Shown one piece after another: positions 35,256-45,324 of a stretch of DNA of 64,000 nucleotides (its first letter is position 1; every line of letters starts with the position of its first letter). The DNA comes from Terebella lapidaria (lineage: Eukaryota; Annelida; Polychaeta; Terebellida; Terebellidae). The notes under the pieces were generated by a model. It worked only from the letters and a program-made list of their open reading frames with translations, made no database searches and was not told the DNA's origin. A program made the translations under genes and the position numbers. The stretch spans positions 27,398,481-27,462,480 of the forward strand of contig OX424561.1 of the NCBI GenBank assembly GCA_949152475.1, written 5' to 3'.

Positions 35256-36314
35256 CAATAGACGTGGAATCAATACCCAGTATTAAGTATTCCGAGCAAA
35301 CAAAACAAGGTCCGTTATCCAATCTCATAGTCCGGGGACAGAAAGTCATATCAGGCATACGAAGTGAGAGAAAACAAAAATGAACTATCATTTATGATAG
35401 TCAAAAATTATAGTTTTTTGACTATCTTAGGAATCAAAAGATATCTTAGGTATCAAAAGATATCAAAAAAAAATATCTTAGGACTATCTTATGAACTATC
35501 AAAAATGATATTTCGAATCAATTGATTGATTTGTAAAGAAAAACGTTCTAATTAACTGGAAACTATTCATAATAAACTAAATGAAAAGCAATTTCACTTT
35601 CCGATACATAGATGATGTATTGTCGCTGAATAATCCCAAGTTTGGTGATTATTTGGATGTCATATATCCTAAGGAACTTGAAATTAAGGATACTACAGAA
35701 TCCGCTAATCTTTCCAACTATCTAGACCTGAGGTTGGAGATTGATAATGATTCTAACCTGTCAACTAGATTATATGACAAACGTGATGATTTCAATTTTT
35801 CCATAGTCAATTTTCCTTTTCTAAGCAGCAACATTCCTATGTCGCCGGCATATGGTGTGTTTGTTTCTCAACTTATACGCTATTCCAGAGCTAGTTGCAA
35901 ATATGAGGACTTTGTCTATCGAAGTGCCCAGCTAGTCTCTAAACTGCTACGACAAGGATATGTTTTACCAAGACTTATAGCTGCGTTTAAGAAATTCTAT
36001 GGACGTCATCATGATCTGGTTGATAAATACAACAAATCCATGTCTGCCATGCAACTAGATCTATTTTCAGGTTAATTTTGGGGAATTCATGACGGGTGCC
36101 ACTAGTGGGGCAGGAAATGCTCACTATTTCCGGAACACCTGATTTCACCTCCTAATGGCCATTTACGGGGGTTCATGAGTTTCCCTGTCATTTTTGTTTT
36201 CTCTCACTTCGTATGCCTGATATGACTTTCTGTCCCCGGACTATGAGATGGGATAACGGACCCTGTTTTGTTTGCTCGGAATACTTAATACTGGGTATTG
36301 ATTCCACGTCTATT
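35256..36314 (+). mobile_element. Penelope-like retroelement fragment between inverted repeats
   Basis: An open frame at 35581-36075 (164 residues) has FRYIDDVLSLNN (catalytic YIDD) followed by ELEIKDTTES and YLDLRLEID, then KLYDKRDD-like and FYGRHHDLVDKY motifs. This is the C-terminal half of a reverse transcriptase that I recognise from invertebrate Penelope-like elements; a GIY-YIG nuclease is not visible. The frame lies between inverted repeats of about 127 bp (35256-35383 and 36188-36314) that differ at only a few positions. Inverted terminal copies are known for Penelope-like elements. The element is truncated. A DIRS-type origin is less likely, as no recombinase is seen. Confidence 0.6.
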
Positions 36315-36354
36315 TCATCAGTTTGCTACTTGGTCTTTAACTCAATTGGAAACG

Positions 36355-36800
36355 ATATTGGAGGTATTTTTAGTTTCTTGGTTTTCGCTTTTTTTCAAAA
36401 TGGTGGCCGATTTTAGACGAAAAACGCCCACTTTTGGAGTTTGGCAGACAGTTTTTGAGATTTTCATTTCAAAAGATTCTCCTTTATATACCTCTGTGAT
36501 GTGTAAGTTTCGATGCCTTTGATTCGATGGTCTTCGTGTGGCGGCCATTTTGATTTTCCGGCGGGTGGGCGCAAAAAAGTGTTTTGTCCCAAGGCAATAT
36601 TCGTTTTGAGTCATTTCCAGCGAAGAAAAACAAATTCTTGGCCTTTGAAAATTTTTTGGACCTAAGTTCAAAAATTTCACCCAATTTTGTCTAAAATGCT
36701 GAAACACTTCAAGATAGAGCCATTTCGATTTTTCGATGGCTTTGCGGAATAAGTTAGTTGTCCCAAATAAAGTCACTATTCATTCTGATCCATTTCCAGC
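36355..36800 (+). repeat. Family B fragment
   Basis: It shows the forward interior of family B: GGAGGTATTTTTAGTTT, AAAATGGTGGCCGATTTT, GTGTGGCGGCCATTTTGA, and CACTTCAAGATAGAGCC. The terminal hairpin and the distal end are absent. Confidence 0.6.
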
Positions 36801-36859
36801 CGGAAAAAAAATTCTTTTTTTTTAAACAAAATTTGCAGGAAAGATCAAAACGGCCACTT

Positions 36860-38090
36860 TTTGTTATCATTATAGTACACACGTATAGTGATATTTTAAT
36901 AACACATCGGAAATTGAACACTTTCAGAACGTATCGCCTGTAATCATAATGACCAGCGAACGTGCCAATATCCCGAGCATACGTATGGAATATACTCTAT
37001 TTTCCGTTCATGCAATCTGGTATGCATTGACTTGTCTTGAAATCCGCATTCAGTGTATATTGTACCGAACTATACCACTAAGCCCCTGTTTCTGTCATTG
37101 TCGGGTGATATATAAGGGTTAATTAATCTGGGGGATACTCAGCGCAAGTTAGATCAACGTTTTCATGATATTCTCAGCAAAACGTGGGACGTTTATCTGA
37201 ATTTATATAAACAACGATATTTATATTAACACTGGACGATTATAATAATATGTGGACAAAATAGCAACTATATATATTGTGTCACATACCTCAAGGTCGA
37301 ATACAACATATGCAACTTGATAAGTCGAAAATAATTGGAACAGCGTGGGTAAATATTATAGGGTCAGACTACCACAAGGCCAAACTGAATCGTGGCTTCG
37401 GAGTTCGCAGTTTTAGTTATCCTAGCATACAGAACTAGTCACACAAATTATATGCGTCACGCCCCGAATAAAATAAACCATACATAATCATGTGTCATAT
37501 TTTACAGTCCAAACATGCAGACAACATTCATATATAATTCCCCATGTATAATTCGTGAAATGGGTCTCATATGGAGAGCAAACTTGGGCTGGGGCCCTGT
37601 GGAACGAAGGAATGCTATACACAATATCAAACACTAAAATATTATAGGTGAATAGAGATTTATAGTATCATTCTTAACTGCTCATCTAATTTGAATCGCG
37701 CAGTTAAGTTTTTCCTTGTTCACTGAACATGCGGCAATCGTTACAAAATAAATATAAATAAGATGGTGCCCCGCAAGTAAGATGGTGTCCTTTTTTAATG
37801 TTTTCCAATACAGAGAACCGGAACCCAGCACAATTAGGCTAGAGAGAAAGTCCTCGGATGTCAAAGTCAAAGCTACAAGCACATGATTTCTGGCACCCAT
37901 CTAGAATTGTGTCATTTAACAATTATCTCACATCAACATTTCTGCATTCTGCAGTTCGACATTGGCAGGTTGAGAACGATAGCGACCCTTTTTTAGTTAC
38001 ATTAACATTCACAGATAATGTTCATGCACTAAATTTCACTGCATGAATTCTATGGGTCAGTGATATAACTTGCATTATACACTATGTTCG
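36860..38090. other. Intergenic stretch upstream of the LDLa cluster
   Basis: No gene was recognised. It may contain the promoter and 5' UTR exon of the first, decayed LDLa paralogue, but I could not place them. Confidence 0.35.
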
Positions 38091-38102
38091 TTCGTTTTGC
38101 AG

Positions 38103-38984
38103 ATGGTGGCAGCTAATTTTGCACAGTTGGCCTCATTATGTGTGACTCTAGTTGTTGTGGCGAGAACGACCTCATAACTCACTATTACTCATCCGTGTGA
38201 ACAAAGTTCTATTCATTATGTATATTAAATTTTATGAATTTTTCTAGGTCCCAGCGCGTACCCAATACATTAATTACTGTCATTGTAAAAAAATGGCATG
38301 ATGTCATAATAATTGCTTTGAAGTAATTAAATATTCTTGTCCTCTTCAGGTTGTGTGTGCACATAAATGCAAGCAAAACAAATTGGAAAATCTGAAGCTA
38401 TTACGAGTTCTGAAGCTATTACGAGTTGTGTTTGACGGGTGCCCCGAGTGGCGTTACACGTACAACGACGGTGAATGTGTCCCGTTAGACTACATCTGTG
38501 ACGGGGACAATGATTGTGGAGACGCAAGCGATGAGGAGGAAGGCCCGGATACACCAAGTCAGTGTTGGACATATGCACGGATGAATACTGGTTTATTTTT
38601 TTTTTAAAAATTATAAATTTGTTGGCGGATTCACCTATTTCATATGTAGGCTGTGAGGCGGGAGAGTTCCAATGTCCTAGCGGAGGGCCTTTCTATGAAT
38701 TTTTTATGAAAATTGGAGATGTGACGAACGAAATGACTGCGGAGATTACAGTGATGAAGAGGATTATCCTGGACAAGGTATAGTCTACAAATGTATACTC
38801 ATGGCAATACAACATGATAAGCATTGATGGTATTGATGGAAGGTGACTTTTTTAATTCCAGATGATTGCAGGCCTGCGTACTGTGAGTGCCCGGATGAAA
38901 GGTGTCTCCCAACCTTATTCAAGTGTGACGGCGGTGTAGTGGACTGCTCAGATCACAGCGATGAAGAGGACTGTCCTGTTCATG
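38103..38984 (+). pseudogene. Decayed LDLa-repeat secreted protein gene (first paralogue)
   Basis: A signal-peptide-like exon starts at the ATG of 38103 directly after a CAG acceptor (MVAANFAQLASLCVTLVVVA), as in the two better-preserved paralogues downstream, but a clear GT donor is lost. LDLa-like segments follow. About 38437-38570 keeps [13 protein letters not shown] but lacks the second and sixth cysteines and a normal donor. About 38650-38779 begins GCEAGEFQC and continues [16 protein letters not shown] only in another frame, so it holds a frameshift, and it has Tyr for the last Cys. 38862-38984 is an intact phase 1-1 LDLa exon (CDGGVVDCSDHSDEEDC) with good splice sites. No lysine-rich last exon was found before the repeats that start at 39225. 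The copy is probably non-functional. Confidence 0.65.
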
Positions 38985-39224
38985 GTGCGCAGACTAGCAT
39001 ATCAATTCATGCATGTAATGTGAAGTTAACATTTTTCAAGCGCTCTGCAAAAACTCATACATAATAGCTGCTGTCAATACTCGTATATAATTTCCTTTTC
39101 TCCGAAAAGTATGTCCAAATCAATATATTGATATATCATCAAATATGATAAGCCTAATTTGTGGATGATGATGCTTCATATTCACATATACTGAAACGGG
39201 TGTAGTGAATATGGTTAGATTTAG

Positions 39225-40250
39225 GTTACCGTAGCTTTGGTCCGATAACCTATTGCCTTGGTGCTGCGTCCGTCGTCGTCGTCGTCGTCCGCCCACATTT
39301 TCATCTTCAAAGTTTACAATCGAATCTCTCTGACATTTTGCACAAAAATGCCTAAAAATATTTTGAGATAGAGGTATTTTTTAGTTTTTTGAATTTAAAA
39401 ATTTTTTTTGAATGGCGGCCATTTTTGACGAAAAACAGCTAATTTTGGACTTCGACGGTCGTTTTCTCAAAATCTGTTCTGTAACTTTTTGATTTGCATT
39501 TCTTATTGATGCACAACACTCCTCACATATAACCCTGTGACATGTATAAGTTTCGTTGCCCTTCAATTGCTCGAAGTGGGCCATTTTGGGCGCAAACATG
39601 TTCCAAATAGGACTTTCCCATGTTAAATTCTCCTATGCTTTTTAATGGGGCACATTTGTCCAAATATCTCACTTAATATTGAGATTAGAGATCAGGAATC
39701 AATTATGGACATACAGGAAATGATATATGCTGAATACTCTCGTGACCTTGAATTCCACCTTTGTCCTCATTTTCAAAGTCACAGGACAAAATGGCTAATA
39801 CCTCGCTTATTATCAAGTTTACAGCTTAGGAATCAATTGTGAACATATAGGAAACGATATATTCAGAATATTGTCGTGACCTTGAATATGACCTATGACC
39901 TCATTTTCGAAGTAAAAGAACAAAATGGCTAACATCTGGCTCATTATCGACTTTACAGCTTAGGAATGAATTGCGAACATAGAGTAAATGATATATGCTG
40001 AATATTCTAATGAGCTTGAACTTGACCTTTGACCTCATGTTCAAGGTCAGATCATTAATGGGCTAATATCTCACTTATTATCGACTTTACAGCTTAGGAA
40101 TCAATCGTGGACATACTGGAAATGATATATGCTGAATATTTTCGTGAAGTTGAATTGACCAATGACCTTATTTTCAAGGTCACGGGACAAAAGGCTAATA
40201 TCTAAAATATATATTGTCCGGTAACCTTTCTTAGATCTTGGGCTAAATTT
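39225..40250 (+). repeat. Family A repeat copy, partly inside a tandem duplication
   Basis: It runs from AGGTTACCGTAGC and GGTCCGATAACC through a (GTC)n tract, the T-rich part and five units to GTCCGGTAACC and TTGGGCTAAAT. A perfect DR1 lies at 40023-40035. A second copy of everything from 39343 onward occurs 2,391 bases later, with DR1 at 42414-42426. A conserved minus-strand open frame lies at 39381-39599. Confidence 0.75.
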
Positions 40251-43200
40251 CCTACTACATTTTGGATATTAGATAGGTTTCCGGAGCTTCATTACTGATA
40301 TAGATGGTTTTATCGGCTTTTTGAACCCCTTCAATGCGGGGCTCAGTGAAATCGTCTGTGCGGAGGAAAATTAGCAAAATATGAAATATTCTCATATATT
40401 TCGAATATTTAAACAAAGAATTGGAATATTATTGTAAGAATTATATTAATTTGATACTAAACTTTATTCTCATTCATACAGCTGTAACGCCTATAAAAAT
40501 TGTTTGCTACGTAGCAGGTTACCATGGCAACGATCACATTTTAACAAAACAAAACATGCTTTTCACACGGCACAAAATTATTCCCATCAAACACAAACTT
40601 ATGTCTCTATTTCCATTGACCTGTTCAGATATATAATGTAAGAGCTAACTAAAATAGTTCACGATTGCTGAGCAACATGTTGCAATCATAACTGTCGAAA
40701 TGTACAGCATACAGATATTGTAAATCACATCTATAAATATCGTGTGTGCATACAAAAAAAATCGCATGTAGACAAAGTACATGACGGTTTTCAAATTCTT
40801 CTGCGGAAATTAATCTAATAGGGTACATATAAGTTTGAGATGACTGGCCAAATAGTGCTCACGGCGTTATCTTAGAGTGCCCATTCATGCTCGCCAAACT
40901 TCTGTAAAATATCATAACGATCCTGAAACTCCACACTAACTTACAAGCTTCAGAATAGTAGGAATGGAAAGTGTTAAGAATATGTAAGGAAATGTTTTGC
41001 TGGTTTTTTTTTTTTTATTTATGAATTAAATTAATATCTCGCCTATTATTCCCCAGTGCTCGAGTCTTTACTCCAGGTTTTTCACTCCAGTTTTTTTTAT
41101 GCGCATATGCCTATATCCTACTCCAAGTGCGATTCTAATATGATATTTGCGACCCCCTCTGTACCACACAAACATCCCTGACATCAGACATCGGACATTG
41201 TGAACTACAGTTCACGGCATCGTGAACGGGCGAAGCGCAACGTATGTCCACCGTGGAATCACTCCCTGCCCGTCACTGCGGGAGACCTCGCGAAACGGAA
41301 CCAGCTGAAATTAGTGCGTTTTTAGTATATCCGGGCCCAGGGCCCGGACAATCACATATTGTTCAGAGCCCGTGCCCTTCTCGGGCTATACGCAGTTCAA
41401 CGAAGGGGTTAATTGGCTGCCGTCGAAAATGTTAAAATCATGCTATAATCGCAACTCCTATTGCATGCAGAGTTATGATTTTAGTGTGTATTCTATGGAC
41501 ATGTCTATTCATGATTTTGTTTTCACAAACAGGTGAGGGACTCTGTAAAAATAAATGCATTCACACCTCAGTGTAACTGCATTCTTCAAGGTGGGATGTC
41601 AAACCATCCGGATCGGGAATTTGCATACTTGTCTGATTGCCTGCATTGTGAGCATTTGGGGGCTAATGCAATTCGATAGCATTATTCCTGTTTTCCTGCA
41701 TGGTGTGTTTAACGGTAAAAGACGGCAAGTCGGCAAAAATGCCTAAAAATATTTTGAGATAGAGGTATTTTTTAGTTTTTTGAATTTAAAAATTTTTTTT
41801 GAATGGCGGCCATTTTTGACGAAAAACAGCTAATTTTGGACTTCGACGGTCGTTTTCTCAAAATCTGTTCTGTAACTTTTTGATTTGCATTTCTTATTGA
41901 TGCACAACACTCCTCACATATAACCCTGTGACATGTATAAGTTTCGTTGCCCTTCAATTGCTCGAAGTGGGCCATTTTGGGCGCAAACATGTTCCAAATA
42001 GGACTTTCCCATGTTAAATTCTCCTATGCTTTTTAATGGGGCACATTTGTCCAAATATCTCACTTAATATTGAGATTAGAGATTAGGAATCAATTATGGA
42101 CATACAGGAAATGATATATGCTGAATACTCTCGTGACCTTGAATTCCACCTTTGTCCTCATTTTCAAAGTCACAGGACAAAATGGCTAATACCTCGCTTA
42201 TTATCAAGTTTACAGCTTAGGAATCAATTGTGAACATATAGGAAACGATATATTCAGAATATTGTCGTGACCTTGAATATGACCTATGACCTCATTTTCG
42301 AAGTAAAAGAACAAAATGGCTAACATCTGGCTCATTATCGACTTTACAGCTTAGGAATGAATTGCGAACATAGAGTAAATGATATATGCTGAATATTCTA
42401 ATGAGCTTGAACTTGACCTTTGACCTCATGTTCAAGGTCAGATCATTAATGGGCTAATATCTCACTTATTATCGACTTTACAGCTTAGGAATCAATCGTG
42501 GACATACTGGAAATGATATATGCTGAATATTTTCGTGAAGTTGAATTGACCAATGACCTTATTTTCAAGGTCACGGGACAAAAGGCTAATATCTAAAATA
42601 TATATTGTCCGGTAACCTTTCTTAGATCTTGGGCTAAATTTCCTACTACATTTTGGATATTAGATAGGTTTCCGGAGCTTCATTACTGATATAGATGGTT
42701 TTATCGGCTTTTTGAACCCCTTCAATGCGGGGCTCAGTGAAATCGTCTGTGCGGAGGAAAATTAGCAAAATATGAAATATTCTCATATATTTCGAATATT
42801 TAAACAAAGAATTGGAATATTATTGTAAGAATTATATTAATTTGATACTAAACTTTATTCTCATTCATACAGCTGTAACGCCTATAAAAATTGTTTGCTA
42901 CGTAGCAGGTTACCATGGCAACGATCACATTTTAACAAAACAAAACATGCTTTTCACACGGCACAAAATTATTCCCATCAAACACAAACTTATGTCTCTA
43001 TTTCCATTGACCTGTTCAGATATATAATGTAAGAGCTAACTAAAATAGTTCACGATTGCTGAGCAACATGTTGCAATCATAACTGTCGAAATGTACAGCA
43101 TACAGATATTGTAAATCACATCTATAAATATCGTGTGTGCATACAAAAAAAATCGCATGTAGACAAAGTACATGACGGTTTTCAAATTCTTCTGCGGAAA

Positions 43201-44124
43201 TTAATCTAATAGGGTACATATAAGTTTGAGATGACTGGCCAAATAGTGCTCACGGCGTTATCTTAGAGTGCCCATTCATGCTCGCCAAACTTCTGTAAAA
43301 TATCATAACGATCCTGAAACTCCACACTAACTTACAAGCTTCAGAATAGTAGGAATGGAAAGTGTTAAGAATATGTAAGGAAATGTTTTGCTGGTTTTTT
43401 TTTTTTTATTTATGAATTAAATTAATATCTCGCCTATTATTCCCCAGTGCTCGAGTCTTTACTCCAGGTTTTTCACTCCAGTTTTTTTTATGCGCATATG
43501 CCTATATCCTACTCCAAGTGCGATTCTAATATGATATTTGCGACCCCCTCTGTACCACACAAACATCCCTGACATCAGACATCGGACATTGTGAACTACA
43601 GTTCACGGCATCGTGAACGGGCGAAGCGCAACGTATGTCCACCGTGGAATCACTCCCTGCCCGTCACTGCGGGAGACCTCGCGAAACGGAACCAGCTGAA
43701 ATTAGTGCGTTTTTAGTATATCCGGGCCCAGGGCCCGGACAATCACATATTGTTCAGAGCCCGTGCCCTTCTCGGGCTATACGCAGTTCAACGAAGGGGT
43801 TAATTGGCTGCCGTCGAAAATGTTAAAATCATGCTATAATCGCAACTCCTATTGCATGCAGAGTTATGATTTTAGTGTGTATTCTATGGACATGTCTATT
43901 CATGATTTTGTTTTCACAAACAGGTGAGGGACTCTGTAAAAATAAATGCATTCACACCTCAGTGTAACTGCATTCTTCAAGGTGGGATGTCAAACCATCC
44001 GGATCGGGAATTTGCATACTTGTCTGATTGCCTGCATTGTGAGCATTTGGGGGCTAATGCAATTCGATAGCATTATTCCTGTTTTCCTGCATGGTGTGTT
44101 TAACGGTAAAAGACGGCAAGTCGG
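39343..44124. repeat. Tandem duplication, two units of 2,391 bp, nearly identical
   Basis: Unit 1 is 39343-41733 and unit 2 is 41734-44124. Every landmark I checked is offset by exactly 2,391, so there are no net indels. The only difference noticed is C at 39693 versus T at 42084. The left break lies in the family A repeat; the junction shares CAAAAATGCC. The unit holds most of the family A copy and about 1.4 kb of sequence with no recognised gene, including an X-box-like GTTACCATGGCAAC at 40518-40531 and 42909-42922. It may be a very recent duplication, a copy-number polymorphism or an assembly artefact. Confidence 0.9.
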
Positions 44125-44280
44125 TTATAAAATAACACAAAGATCAATTTTGATCGCATTATCTCAAACATTGACGGAAGCATTGCGGGGGAAAAACACA
44201 CCGTTCACTACAGTGGCTAATAAGTGACATTGTAAAATAGAGTTAGTAATACTGACTGATACCTATACCTGACTGATGTT

Positions 44281-44625
44281 AATTCCGCGTAAATAATGTT
44301 ATTTACGCGTAAATAATGTTATTTACGCATGATTAAAGTTATTTACGCGTGAGTAACGTTTTTTAAAAAAATGTGTGTGTATGTTATTTACGCATAAATA
44401 ATGTTATTTTCGTGTAAATAAACGTTTTTCCCGCGTAAACAAAGTTTTAATTCGCGGAAATAACATTATTTATTACTGCCGTGTGTGATATACTAACCAA
44501 ATACAGCCTGCACGTGCATTTATCTTTCCTTTGGTCGATGGGGTCAAATAACGTTTTTTCCGCATAAATATCGTTATTTCCGCGTAAATAACGTTATTCT
44601 GGCGGAAATAACGTTATTTCTTCAC
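44281..44625. repeat. Short palindromic tandem repeats
   Basis: Units around CGTAAATAACGTTATTTACG, with variants, are repeated in two blocks (about 44281-44478 and 44547-44622). Each unit is self-complementary, so the region can fold into many small hairpins or cruciforms. Confidence 0.75.
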
Positions 44626-44639
44626 AAATTATGTAACTT

Positions 44640-45145
44640 ATGAACAAGTCGAGATTACTCCCAATGATAAATAAGGTTTTTTTTTCGCAGTGCTACTTAT
44701 CAGCGACTGTAGTTCACAGAATGCAGACGATGACTCAAATACGTGACATTGCAACTGAGACAAAGGGTTTATCTTATCAAATGATCAACATTCGTAAATC
44801 AGCAAAACCCCAGCTCATGAAAGTGTCGGACTAAAATAGCGGACAGGGATAGGCATCCATTACAATTTTTGTAGCAATCTTCACATTATCACACGATTTT
44901 AGGTATGGAATCGCAATCTGTCGATGTTGAGAGGGATGGTCTAGAAACTAATCGTGTCTTGATCAAAATGTCACAGTCATTTGAGTTGATTATTCAAATA
45001 GACGAAACAATATAACTACACTATTAACTGAGATAATGACACCCTAACTTGAGATTTTTTTCTGCTCTGTAAATGTCATGGAGGCATTTATGTACTATTT
45101 TTCCATAGCGGTAAAAATTATAAATGCTTTGACAGTGTACTAAAC
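44640..45145. other. Intergenic stretch before the second LDLa gene
   Basis: No gene was recognised; it is the presumed promoter-proximal region of the gene starting at 45325. Confidence 0.35.
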
Positions 45146-45150
45146 AAGTG

Positions 45151-45158
45151 TATATATA
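45151..45158 (+). promoter_or_regulatory. Candidate TATA box of the second LDLa gene
   Basis: TATATATA lies 167 bases before the ATG-bearing exon, in a position comparable to the TATAAA of the third paralogue. A 5' UTR intron probably separates it from the ATG, because the ATG directly follows an acceptor. Confidence 0.4.
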
Positions 45159-45324
45159 GCCATATTCTAACCCTCATACATCATTCACACACAGACACAA
45201 GGTGACGTAGCTTCCCAAGGTTCAAAATCAACAGGATTATACTCTAACGTTACTCGCGTACGTTTGATTAAACGGTAATAACAAATTCACATATTCAGTT
45301 TGTTATGATTTTTTGATGATGCAG

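Noticed and set aside
41244-44227. Frames repeated at 41244/43635 and 41555/43946 that look conserved
   Set aside because: They are identical only because they lie in the two units of the recent tandem duplication, so identity is no evidence of selection.
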